Part shown: positions 35,560 to 47,311 of the stretch, piece after piece
Position numbering within the stretch: the first letter of the stretch is position 1
Layout: the number at the start of each line of letters is the position of its first letter
From: Guadua angustifolia
Lineage: Eukaryota > Streptophyta > Magnoliopsida > Poales > Poaceae
DNA: 64,000 nucleotides
NCBI GenBank assembly: GCA_036346375.1
Contig: CM070508.1
Coordinates: forward strand, 15,680,852-15,744,851
Reading direction: 5' to 3'
Translations under genes and position numbers: made by a program
Notes under the pieces: model-generated
The model's database searches: none
Seen by the model: the letters and a program-made list of their open reading frames with translations, nothing else
What the model was told of the DNA's origin: nothing

Positions 35560-36398
35560 TCCTCGCTGATTTTATGCGACACGGGCATATGGGCGCACGC
35601 ATTTGGGCCGAAATAAAAGCCCGGGCCCTGGTTGCAGCCTGCCCCCCCTTTGCCCAAGATAGGCTGCCACGGGCCAAAAACAGTGGCAGACATATTTACT
35701 ATTTTATTGTATTAGTATTGCTTGCATTTTATGCACTTTAGTCCCTGTATTTTACAGTATTTGCAATCTGTAGTATATCAGTTTTATGTCTTTATATTGT
35801 AAGACCTCTGATATTATCTGTAATTTGTAAATGTATATATGTGTTTGTATATATACTTTTGCATATGTTATTAAATTTGCAACTTAACAAATTGCAGTTT
35901 AATAACTTTAAATTCTCACAATTAAGTATTACTTGATTGTCCAGGATTTTAAGCAAATTTAATAACATGTCTTACATATTTTTGAGAATAAAACACAAGG
36001 TGATGGAGTCTAGGGTTTTGGCTGCGTCTTATTCAGTTTTCTAAATATTTCTGCCTGGAGACCATGCCTTTTTGAGCAGCAATGAAAATTGCCCATCACT
36101 ATGAGGTCTACATCATGTTTTAAACTTAATGATTACCTATAAAGTGTTATCTCAATAATGTTTTTGGATATAAGGTCTACTCTATTTATGGAGATTACCT
36201 TAATTATATAGTCTACTCCATTTATGGAGATTACCTTAATTTGTGGGATTACCTTTATTATATGGTCTACTCCAACTATCCAAAACATAAGATATGATTT
36301 AAAATTTGCACTTAAAAAATTACAACACCACCATTAAGGTTTTTAAATTTACCAATATTTGGTGAATTAATAAAATCGATGGTTATGCCATGTAGGAA
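35560..36398 (+). other. AT-rich untranslated leader of the young Copia
   Basis: No ORF of note. It includes a short repeat GTCTACTCCATTTATGGAG near 36176 and 36211. It leads to the gag start at 36399. Confidence 0.5.
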
Positions 36399-37443
36399 AT
36401 GCAAAAAGAGTTTGAAGAACTTGCCCTTGATGGGAGCAATTATCCTTCATGGGCAACGAATATCAAAATTAGTTTTGCATCTCGAGGGATTTCAACTGCG
36501 ATAAATGAACCAGTTGAAGGGGGCCCTCCGGTCCTCGATACAATGAAGTACACTGCCTTACTTTTGTTACGTACTTCTATCCATAAGGATCTCAAGAAAG
36601 AGTATCTTTTGGAAGAAAATCCTCGTGCTCGTGGGTTTAAGCTTAAAGAACGTTATGAAAGAAAAGGAAATCATATATCTCGATGCACAACATGATTGGA
36701 ATCATTTACGCTTACAAGATTTTAAATCTGTGGCTGAATACAATCATGCTGTTCATAACATCTGTAGTAGGTTGAAGTTTTGCGAAAAAGAACCGACGGA
36801 GGCAGAAAAGATAGAGAAAACTCTATCTACTATGCTTCCAGCAGACAGGGTATTGTGTAATCAATACCGTAAAGAAAAATATCAGGTTTATTCCCAGCTT
36901 ATTCATACATTATGTCAGGCTGAAAAGAATGATGAACTTCTTATTAAGAATCATAAGTTGCGACCAATAGGGTCAGCACCTTTGCCTGAGATTCATAATG
37001 TTCAGAATAATGCTCCGAATAAAAGAAAGTTCAATGGATCTCCGTCTGGTAATCCAAAGAATTATCCTGGTAGACGCAAATTCAACAAGAACCGCAGACA
37101 CCGTGCTAACAAGAAGGCACGTGGCAATGCACAAACTACCTATGACAATAAAAGACTTTGTCATAAGTGTGGTTGTAACACGCATTTTGCCGCGACTTGT
37201 CGTACTTCAAAACACTTGGTTGATCTTTATCAAAAATCCCTCCGTGATGGCAAACAGAAGGCACCAAGATATGAAGCACACTTCAATCTTACTACTGAGA
37301 CTTCTAAGGAGGCTGGTTGTTCGTCTTCGGTTCCCAACGAATCGCCAAACAATGAAGCCCTTACTCAGCATGTGGACCTTCCTGCAACGGACGACATGCT
37401 CATCAAGTACACCTCGGGTGACATGTATGGAGATTTATCTTAA
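36399..37443 (+). pseudogene. gag of the young Copia, one frameshift
   Basis: The first frame (MQKEFEELALDGSNYPSWAT) ends near 36690. The second frame takes over near 36640 and continues YLDAQHDWNHLRLQDFKSV to a TAA at 37441. The second part has a basic linker and a CCHC zinc knuckle, CHKCGCNTHFAATC, near 37158-37200. Length (about 345 residues when both frames are counted) fits a Copia Gag that packages element RNA into particles. The single shift breaks it. Confidence 0.85.
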
Positions 37444-37660
37444 AAATCTCCATGTCCGTAATTATTGTCAAAATAATATTGTGTGTTGTAATAATTAAAA
37501 TTTTAAAACTATTTGTAATTTGGAGTTGTATATTTATTTGTACAAACTCATATGTATTGTAATATTGCATTATCGTTATGTTAGATATTCAATACAATGT
37601 GTATGTATTTCTATATGTGATGAATAAAGAATTTTAATCAAATTCTTGTTCTTAATATAG

Positions 37661-40600
37661 ATGTCTCTAGAAGTCAATCCCTCGGAGGAGGAATTATGCC
37701 TTGTGGACAGTTGTACCACAAACTCTATACTCACAGAAATAAAATATTTCCAAACTCTTAAGAAAAGAGAAGGAAATGTTTTAACGATCGCTGGTCGTGA
37801 TGCGTTGATAGTTGGCTCTGGTCGAGCCACAATCACCCTCTCTATGGGTACACAGATTACAATCGAGGATGCTTTGTTGTATCCTGATTCAACTCGTACC
37901 TTATTGAGTTATAGAGATATTCGTAAGAATGGTATTCATGTGGAAACACATGAAGAAAACAAAGAGGAATATCTTCTCTTAACTAGACTTACTGGATATG
38001 GCAAGCAAATATGCGAAAAAAATCCAACTCTCGACTCTGGGTTGTACTATACATACATTAAGCCCATTAAACATGTTGCATACAAGGTAATTTTTCAAAA
38101 CGTCGATGCATTCCAAACTTGGCATGATCGACTTGGGCACCCCGGTATCGGGATGATGAGAAAAATTATCACCAATTCTATCGGTCATGATTTGTGACTA
38201 CAAAATTTCCCAAATCTTCGGATTTTGTATGCACAAACATGTACTCTTGGGAAATTGATTTTAAGACCTTCACATCTTAAAATCCATTGAACCATAAGTT
38301 TCTTGAAAGAATTCAAGGTGACATTTGTGGTCGATTGAGCCAACCACGGACCATTGGTACTTCATGGTTTTGATTGACGCATCTACTAGATGGTCACATG
38401 TGTGCTTATTGTCCACACGAAACTATGTCTTCGCGAAAATAATGTCTCAAATTATTAAGCTGAAGGCACATTATCCTGAACATCGAATTCAATCGATCCG
38501 AATGGACAATGCTGCTGAATTTTCCTCCCATGCTTTCAATGATTATTGCATGGCTTTAGGAATTCAGGTACAACATTCTGTTCCATATGTCCATACTCAG
38601 AATGGTTTGGCTGAATCGTTGATTAAAAGAATCAAGCTAATTGCGCGTCCATTACTAATGAATTGCTCATTGCCTATATCGTGTTGGGGTCATGCAGTCT
38701 TACACGCTGCTGACTTAATCCAACTTCGACCAACTGCATATCATGATTCTTCTCCCATGCAGTTAGTACGTGGGAATCCACCAAGTATTTCCCATTTGCG
38801 TAAGTTCGGATGTGCGGTGTGCGTCCGATCTCACCACCCCAACATACCTCTATGGGCCCTCATAGAAAATTGGGGATCTATGTGGGATTTCAATCTCCGT
38901 CGATCATTAAGTATTTAGAACCTCTTCTGAGGATCTATTTACGGCCGATATCTTGTTGTATATTCAATGAGGAACATTTCTGGCATTAGGGGAGATTTCA
39001 AGTACCGTAAAGAATGCCGTGAAATTGATTGGAATGCTCAAAGTATTTCATCCTCGGATCCACGTACTCAAGAAACCGAACTTCAAGTTAGGAAAATAAT
39101 TGGTTTGCAAGATATTGCGAACAATATGCGAATGCATTCTGATTATAAAGGTGTCATGAAATCCTTTATTCACGCAAGGAATGTGCACGAAAGAGTGGAG
39201 GTACCAAATAAAACCATTCAACCCCGATTAGCAATAAGAGGGGAGGAGTAAACCTCTAAGCGAGAAAAAGGTAGTAAATGCAGATCAACCTATGGTTGTG
39301 AGACACCAAAGTGGACTTGATCCACAACCCTCTTGATTGTGCACATTCTGAACTTGGGACATCGGATAACCCCAGATCCATTATTACGGGAAATAATGAT
39401 GAATCTCTTAGGGTGAACGAAATTGCTACAAATTATATTGAGACTGGAGAGTCTTTTGACCGAAAAGCTACAGTTGTCGACACTTATTTCTCTGAGCAAA
39501 TTGCTGACATCCTTAATGATCTAGATTCTAAGTCCATGGCAGAGTGTAGAAAACGCTCGGACTGGAATCAATGGAAGGAAGCGATCGAAACAGAGATTGC
39601 CTCGCTTTATAAAAGAGAAGTATTCTCGGAAGTGATGCCTACACCTCGTAGCACTTTCCCTGTAGGATACAAGTGGGTTTTCGTCCGAAAACGGAATGAA
39701 AATAATGAAGTGGTGAGATATAAAGCAAGGCTAGTAGCTCAAAGCTTCACGCAAAGGCCCGGTGTTGATTATAATAAGACTTATTCTCCAGTTATGAGTG
39801 GCATAACTTTTCGATATTTGATATCATTGGCAGTTCAAAATCGTCTATCTTTGCGATTGATGGGCGTAGTGAATGAGATACTTGTATGGGTCATTGGATT
39901 ACGAGATTTACATGAAGGTTCGATGGAATCAATGTCTGGGATCCATAGGCAAATCGTAACATGTATTGTGTAAAATTGCAAAAGTCATTATATGGCTTGA
40001 AGCAATCAGGCGCATAATGGTACAATCGATTAAGTGAATTCTTTTCTTTAAAGGGTACACTAATAATGATATTTGCCCATGTGTTTTCATTAAGAAATCC
40101 TCTACGAGGATTACGTATCATTTGATTGTACGTTGATGATCTCAACATCATCGGCAATGAAACCGATATTAATGAAGCACGTCATCATTTAAAGACGGAG
40201 TTTGAAATGAAGGATTTGGGTAAAACCAAATTTTGCTTAGGTTTGCAACTTGAGCATTTACCTTCAGGAATTTTTGTATATCAAGCTGCTTATATTCAGA
40301 AAATATTGGAGAAATTCAATATGGATAAGTCGTATCCATCCAGAACCCCTATGGTGGTCAGATCTCTAGATGTAGAGAAAGACCCTTTTAGATCTCGGGG
40401 TGATGGAGAAGAGATATTGGGACCCGAGTACCCTTATCTCAGTGCTATTGGTGCGCTCATGTATCTTGCAAATAGTACCCGGTCGGACATTGCATTTGCA
40501 GTGAATCTACTTGCAAGACAATATTTGCTCCCACCAAGCGTCATTGGTGCAGAGTGAAGAATGTCTTTAGATATCTCAATGGTACAAGAGATCTTGGTCT

Positions 40601-41152
40601 TTTCTATGGAAGAAACCGAGATCCGACTTTGTTGGATATCAGATCTTTGGCTATTTATCGATCCCCACAATGCGGATCACGCATCGGCTTTGTATACTTA
40701 CAAGGTGGAACGACCATCTCTTGAAATCTTCCAAACAAACTTTGGTGGCTACCTCTACCAATCATTCTGAAATAATTGCATTATATGAGGCCTTTCGAGA
40801 ATGTGTTTGGCTTTACAGAATGATAAACCACATACTTCAGTCATGTGGTATTGGTTCTATTGAATCTCCAACCATTATCTATGAAGATAATGCTGCATGT
40901 GTGATTCAAATGGAGACAGGTTATATTAAGAGCAACATCACTAAGCATATTGCTCCAAAATTGTTTTATCCCCATGAATTGCAAAAGAGTGGGGAAATAA
41001 ACATTCTGCAAACTAAGTCATGTGATAATCTTGCTGATTTATTCACAAAGTCTCTACCTTATTCTACATTTTCTAAATGTGTCGAGGGAATTGGTATGAG
41101 ACGACTTAGAGATTTGCAGGAATCAGGGGGAGTCTCTCTCTCTAATAAATAA
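37661..41152 (+). pseudogene. pol of the young Copia
   Basis: Pol has its own ATG at 37661, 218 bp after the gag stop and directly after an acceptor-like TAATATAG. Domains in order: protease with VDSCTT near 37703; pre-integrase WHDRLGHPGIGMM; integrase at 38325-38830 with all three catalytic residues visible (Asp in LIDAST, Asp in MDNAAEF, Glu in LAESLIKR). Reverse transcriptase runs 39540-40557 (YKARLVAQSFTQRPGVDYNK; YVDDLNIIG near 40130). RNase H lies at 40750-41150, with YEDNAACVIQMETG and LADLFTKSLP. Stops or shifts near 38196, 38918, 39250, 39973 and 40556 break it. Confidence 0.87.
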
Positions 41153-41356
41153 CCTGTTTAATATTATATTGTACTCTTTTCTTTGTATGAGTTTTTCCCT
41201 CTTTGAGGTTTTCTCATGTAAAATTTTTAATGATGTAATATTGATACAGTTTATATGTCGTATCATCTATTTTTCCCACTGGGTTTTTAAAGGATGATAT
41301 TAGGCATATTAAGTTCATGGACAATATATTCCATATTGATATCAGAAGATGGATTC

Positions 41357-41369
41357 GATCAAAGGGGAA
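41357..41369 (+). other. Polypurine tract of the young Copia
   Basis: GATCAAAGGGGAA lies directly before the TG of the 3' LTR. Confidence 0.85.
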
Positions 41370-41608
41370 TGTTGCGAACAAACGGCAGTTGGTGATCTTA
41401 TCCAGAAGAATGGAAGTTACTCAAACTACCGAATCAATCAACCGACGCAAAGAAAAGATGCTTCAACCGTCTCTCATCTCTCCCTCTCTCTGTAATCCAT
41501 GAATGGGTGCCTTTACCCCCATTCATCATGTATATATACATTGATCAATTAATGGAAAAGATACCAGAGTTCACATACATCATTGTCTTTACTTTTCTAC
41601 TTACAACA
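41370..41608 (+). repeat. 3' LTR of the young Copia
   Basis: Same length as the 5' copy, with four substitutions (in gatcttatcc, tttacccccat, gataccagag and acatcattg). Confidence 0.95.
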
Positions 41609-41686
41609 CTTGCGTCGGGTGGCATCGGGATCAGAGCCCACCTCTTGTCATCGTTGGATGCAAGTGCGGGAAGCGGCGGCGGCGAC

Positions 41687-44600
41687 TAGGGGTGGCAATC
41701 ATACCCGCGGGTTCGGGTACCCGCGGGTTCTGCACCCGTCGGGTTCGGGTTCGGATTCTATTTTGTACCCACGGGTTTTTTGGTCGAGATACATGAAGAT
41801 TCGGTCGGATTCGGATTTAGAACATCACCCACGGTACCGCATGGTATCAAAGCCCTCTCGACATTTGGGCTAAATCTCAAGTTCCCAATTCCCAAATGGG
41901 CCAACCGGCCAAGTCCCAGTCCCCAGGCCCCAGCATTCCCCCCAAAGGGCAAAGCAAAGGCAAACACCCTAACCCTAATCCCCCCAGGCCCCAGCATTCC
42001 CCCCACCTCCCCGACGCCAGACGGCCGCCAGAGGCGGCACCCTCCCGTCTCCAGTGCCTGCTGTGGCCGCCGGTCGCTGCACCCTTCCCGTCGGCCGTCC
42101 CCCTCCCTCACGGCCTCACCCCGTCTCCGGTCTGTGGCTCTGTGCGCCTGTGCCTGCGCCCTGCTGTGGCCGCCCCCCGTCGCACCCCTCCCGTCGCCCG
42201 TCTCCTGTCCGGCGCCCAAGCTGTGGCCGCCGATCTCCATCTCTCCGGCCGCCGCCTGCACTGCATGGTCTCCGCCCACCTGCTCTGCTTGCTCTCCGGC
42301 CAGTCGCCCTCGCCCACACCAGACACCAGTCGGCCATCGTTTGTGAGGTACTGAGGTATTGTTATTTGTTAACTACCGATTGAATGGACCAGTCGTGGAT
42401 GGTATGTTATGTAGTTGGATCAGTTCCGTGTTCTGTGTTCATGTATACAATACGGATTTGGATCGATTAATATTGTGTTCATGTATACCCAACTGGTTAC
42501 TCGTCCGGTTTTCTTGTTTGATTATTTGCATGTAACTATGTATGATCTGCTATTACTGCTGCTGGGTAGTCCAACCTACGATTGTTTGATTTGCTTGTTT
42601 GAGTGTGTTCTGTTGTTTAGTAACTATGTAACTATGTATGATCTGCTCTTACTGCTGCTGGGTAGTCCAACCAACATCAAATTTTGCTTTGTTTCAGCAC
42701 ATATTTGGTTGAAAATGTCGACTCCAGGAACCAATGCTTCTGCTGCAGCTACGACGCGTTCCTCTGATGTTGCAGCTGCACCTATACCATCACAAGAACA
42801 AGATACACAAGGTACTAATGTGGAGACGGTAGATGATGATGATGTAGGTGCTGGGAACAAGAGAAAATTTAAATCTGTTGTATGGGAAGAATTCAAAAGA
42901 CTAAAAGTAGGTAACAAATGGAAAGCTGAATGCAATTGGTGTCATAAAATGCTTGGAGCAGAGACAAAAAATGGCACCAAATCATTGCATAGCCATCTTG
43001 CAATTTGTGAATCTAGACAGGCTAGAAAAGGCTTAAAACAATCCAATTTAAAGTTGTCAAAAAGTCAGGATGGATCGGTTGTTGTAGAAATATGTCTTTG
43101 ATCAAGATGTTGCAAGGAAAGAACTTGCACTAATGATATGTGTCCATGAGTACCCACTATCTATGGTTGACCATGTTGGCTTTCGAAAGTTTTGTGCTGC
43201 AATGCAACCATTGTTTAAGGTAGTGTCTAGAAACACCATTAGGAAGGATATATTGGATATGTATGAAGTGCGAAGGTAGCTATGGTGAAGTACTTCCAAC
43301 AAAGCCAATCTCGTATCGCCGTCTGCATGAGATATGTGAATGACAAATCATCAAAAGAAAGGGTACATGTCAGTGACAGTACATTATATTGATAATGATT
43401 GGAAGCTAAAAAGTTTCCTTCTAAGGTAATAATGAAGATTATGTAATCATTCTACATTACTATGTACTCATGTAGGTCACTAATATTCATGCTATGCTTT
43501 TGTTCTTTCTAATTTTGTAGGTTCATTTACGTGCCAGCCCCACATACAGGTGAAGTTATAAGTGATGTCCTTTATGATATACTCATGGATTGGCATATTG
43601 AGAGGAAGGTGTCAAGTGTGACTCTCGACAATTGCAGCACCAACGATAATGTTATGGCAAAATTGCAAGATAAGTTGCCCCTCGACTCTCTTATGTTAGG
43701 TGGTAGATTGTTGCATATGCGTTGTCTTTGCATATATTTTGAATCGATTGTGAAAGATGGTATATACTGTCATGGAAAAGGGCATTGAGAGAGTACGTGA
43801 AAGTGTTGGATTTTGGTCGGCCACGCCAAAAAGACATGAAAAGTTCGAGAAAATGGTATCTCAGATGAACATTAAATACCAGAAAAGAATAGCTCTTGAT
43901 TGTAAAACTAGATGGAATTCCACTTATATTATGCTTAGCATTGCATTAGAGTACCAACTAGTCTTTGACCGTCTTGCACAACGCGAAAAGTTATGTGCTC
44001 CTTTTCGTCCTACGGAGGATGATTGGAAGTTTGCTAAGGAGCTTTGCGTTAGATTGAAGATGTTCTACGATATAACTGAGCTATTGTCGGGCACTAGTTA
44101 TGTTACAACAAATATTTTCTTTCCCAAAATCTGCGGTATTTATTTGGCTATTAGGAAATGGCAAACTAGTGATGATCCCATGATAGAAAATGTCGATTTG
44201 ATGAAAGAGAAGTTCAACAAATATTGGACAGATGTTCATGGTCTCATGGCAGTTGGTACGGTTCTAGATCCAAGGTTTAAACTACAATTCTTAAACGCTC
44301 TTTTTAGCAACATTTATGGAAAAGAAGGTACAACAATTGAAGTTAAGAAAGTTAGAGATTTGATGTGTGATTTGGTGTTAGAATACCAAGGTTCTATAGA
44401 GGGTGTTGCAACAACAGATGGTCTTTGCTACTAACATTGCTATCGAATGAAGGAGATGATATAGTTTTTGATATATTTGATCGATACATGTCTTCCCAAC
44501 CAGTTGAGTCTTCTAGTTACCTACGCACAGAGTTGGATTTGTACTTGGACGAGCCAACATTGCCTAGAACACAAGAGTTGGATATCATTCAGTGGTGGCA

Positions 44601-45770
44601 GCATGCAGGGATTAAATATCCTACTTTACGAATGATTGCTCGAGACATCATGGCAATTCTGTGACAAGCTGTAACCGAGTCGATCTTTAGCACCGATGGG
44701 AGGTCATTAGCCCACATCGAAGTAGACTTGCTCCAAAAATGGTGGAAGCATTAATGTGTATGCAAGCTTGGTCTCGAGCCGAAATGTTAGGTAAATAGTT
44801 TAAATTCAAATATTCAATTGAATTGTTTCCTTTCTTTCATATATGATAGCACTAACTTTTACATGTTTTATGCTTTCACTCTTTCAGGGCCCGAGTCCTC
44901 TGTACTTAATGCATTGATGACTTGTCTTGAGGATGAAGAGGAAGAAATGGTAGTGATTGTAGTGATTATGTGTGGATTACTGGATTTAGGGCCCGAGTCC
45001 CCTCTACTTAATGCACTAACTGTCTTTTCTCTTTTCTCTTTTTGCTAGGTTGATGCTGATATGGAGCAATTGTAGTGATTGCATGGTCTTTGGACTCTTT
45101 GGTTCCACTTTTTAACTCTTTTCTTCCTAATGGTTCTTACCAATGTTCCGCTCTTTAACAATGCTTGCTCTTTAACTCTTTGCTTCCTGTGCGGTATTGC
45201 AGTGAGCCAGTGAGACAATAATCACAATACCAGGAGAAGCTGCCTCAAACTTTGTATAGCCAGACTGCCAGAGAAAGAACAGAGGAAACAGAACGAAGCT
45301 CCTGTTGTAGACTGTAGTGCTGTGTCTTGCATGTATTGCAAAATTAGTACCCTGAATGTGAACTACTACTCCTGCTGTGTCTTGCATGTATTGCCTGTAT
45401 GCTGTCTCTTTTCTCTTCGGCTCTTGCAGTCCTGCTGTGTCTTGCATGTGATGAGTGAAAGTTGAGTTGTGAAACTGTGATTCTGTGAAAGTCTCAGTAC
45501 TTATATCATGCGTGCTTAACTGCTTATATCCATAGAAGTAACCAGTTTTTAGTTTTTACACTTGTTGGTTGAGTTTTTATTAATCTGTTGATTCTTCTGT
45601 TTGTATTCGCTCTTGTATAAACCCGTCGGTGCCGTCGGATTGAATTACCGTCGGGTTCGGGTTCGGTATGAAATTTTACGAGGCGTCGTTCGGTTGGTCG
45701 GGTTTTGCGATTCGGTTTTTTGGTCGGGTTTTATAAAACCCGCACCCGACCCGACCCGTTGCCATCCCTA
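41687..45770 (+). mobile_element. hAT-superfamily DNA transposon (Ac/RICESLEEPER type)
   Basis: The ends TAGGGGTGGCAA and TTGCCATCCCTA are inverted. They are flanked by a perfect 8-bp duplication, gcggcgac (41679-41686 and 45771-45778). Both subterminal regions carry CGGGTTCGGGTT-type repeats, the kind of motif to which hAT transposases bind. It contains one transposase gene on the plus strand with frameshifts, so it is a complete but decayed master copy. Confidence 0.95.
42715..44800 (+). pseudogene. hAT transposase gene, frameshifted
   Basis: Starting at the ATG at 42715, the first 128 codons hold a BED zinc finger (WEEFKRLKVGNKWKAECNWC, then HSHLAIC). A one-base shift near 43095 follows, after which DQDVARKELALMICVHEYPL and FRKFCAAMQPLFKVVSRNTI continue the family. 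An apparent intron (about 43425-43520, GTAATA..TTGTAG) precedes the core, which includes a catalytic-type Asp in VTLDNCSTNDN. Then come a DUF4413-like region (LDCKTRWNSTYIMLS; VGTVLDPRFKLQFL) and the C-terminal dimerisation domain (ELDIIQWWQHAGIKYPTL) near 44570-44660. Stop codons follow in the last block. The protein would cut and paste hAT elements. This copy cannot be made intact. Confidence 0.88.
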
Positions 45771-46711
45771 GCGGCGACGACGGTGCTAGGTATTTTAGGG
45801 AATTTCGTGGCCACGCGCCTCCTCGGCTCCACCCGCACCCCCTAGCCTGCATTCGCCGCCGCCATTGCCTTGGCCAGTCCGGCCCGAGAGGCGTGGGAGT
45901 CGAGAGCAGAGGGCGGCCGGGCGCGAACGCACATCGGATTCCGCGGCCTGGTGCTCCTCCATCTCTACGTCGGCGCGTGGATCTGAAGGCCCGTGTTTAC
46001 GATCCACCCCTACTCAATCCCCTGCTCACCAGCATGGGCTTCCTTTCCTTCCAGCTCCGGCCCAACACGACCCGCTTCGTCGGCCGGATCCTCGCCGCGC
46101 GTGCCTGCGTCGCCATCGCCTGGCGTGGAGCTTCACAGCGCCCACCGCCAACACAGTGTTCTTAATCATCGTGTCGCTTGGCTGCTGTTTGACTTGGAAA
46201 CCACATACTCCCGAGGGAAAAAGAGCGGGAGGTACAACAGACAGCCTCGTGCCCTTGCTCTCCGTGATCCAGCTTCCCGTGAGCCCGGCCGGGCGGCGCC
46301 CCAGGCCATAGAGTGATGAGGAATTGACGATGGTGACGACCACGGCGATGGACGACGACGATGAGCAGCGCAGAGCAGAGCACGTCCACATCCGTGGTCG
46401 ATACATCAATCAATGCAGGTGCTAACCGCTAACACCCAGAGACCACCAACGTTTCATCGCCAGTTTTAACTCCTACTCCGCCTGCAGAAATGCCGCACGG
46501 TTGATCCTCTGCTCCGGCCGCTGTTCCTCCCTGAAGGCTGCAGCTGCAATTCTTAGCCCATGCACTGGTCTGTGTTGTCCCACTCAGCCAAACCGAGTAG
46601 TTTGCAGAGTTAGATGGCGCCGAAAGCAATGAACACATCGGGTACATGCTTCGCGCCACCGCTGGCTGTAGTAATACTAGTGCTCGTCTTCCCGCGGAGT
46701 GATCACTTTCC
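45771..46711. other. GC-rich flank of the hAT element, no gene assigned
   Basis: Continuation of the DNA into which the young Copia and the hAT inserted. ORFs up to 148 codons overlap on both strands without domains. It may be a decayed promoter or first exon, but nothing supports a product. Confidence 0.4.
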
Positions 46712-47128
46712 TGGCTCTTTACTTTTTCTTTTACAAAAATATTTGTTTTTAAATGAAATTGTAAATCTAATCCCTTTTCATCAGCGGAATGCACCATGCT
46801 CCCCTACTGTAAAAGTACAACCCACGCTCCTCCTCCACAGTACCCTTCCTCCCATGCGTCATCTATGCACCCGTGCATGTCGGCTGCGGGACCTCGCTCC
46901 CACGCTCACCTAGCGCAGGAGCGCCTGCTCCTCCAGCTTCTTCGGAGTGCGGTAGCCGTCTGTTGTCACGCCTCCCGCGCTACCCCTCCGCGGCATCCTT
47001 TCCTCTCGCGCTTTCTGAACATGGCAGTTGACAGTCGCCTACCTCGTCTTTCACAGTGAGAGAGAGGGTAAGATTTGTAAATTATTTTAGACGAGAGCTA
47101 TTTTTTAAATAATAATAATAATAACTAG
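46712..47128. repeat. Inverted-repeat element, family 1 copy A
   Basis: The left arm AATGAAATTGTAAATCTAAT (46753 on) is mirrored by GGTAAGATTTGTAAATTATT near 47068-47090. The middle is GC-rich. The same arm type appears at 48540-48720. Ends and target duplication are not clear. Confidence 0.4.
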
Positions 47129-47311
47129 AAAAGTCTTCATTTCTCTTCCTACTGGTAGTACTTTCTCTGGGACAGTGTGCACGACTCCTTGTAACAAGAA
47201 TTGTCCATTGATGCCTCAGCCGTTTAAAACTCGTCCTGTCAAAGTGGATATGTCGTAAAGGTTGGAAGAATCTGGTTAATTATTCAGGTACGGAGGTTTA
47301 TTTCCCACTCA

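Larger units (their letters stand above)
34437..41608 (+). mobile_element. Young Ty1/Copia retrotransposon with both LTRs and target duplication
   Basis: Two 239-bp LTRs (34437-34675 and 41370-41608) differ at only four positions. They are flanked by a perfect 5-bp duplication, cttgc (34432-34436 and 41609-41613). Inside are a possible primer site (cgttatcacgcacg from 34676), gag, pol and a PPT (41357-41369). The leader between LTR and gag is 1.7 kb and contains a GC-rich block. Gag and pol are each frameshifted, so it is recent but defective unless helped by a relative. Confidence 0.95.

Noticed and set aside
41780..42383. Overlapping GC-rich ORFs (up to 188 codons) at the left end of the hAT
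   Set aside because: Open on both strands because of high G+C and Pro/Arg-rich; they lie in the 5' region of the transposon before the transposase ATG.
45771..46316. Possible host gene first exon next to the hAT
   Set aside because: Joining 34306-34436, 41614-41678 and 45779 onward gives no convincing frame or domain; left as unassigned GC-rich DNA.
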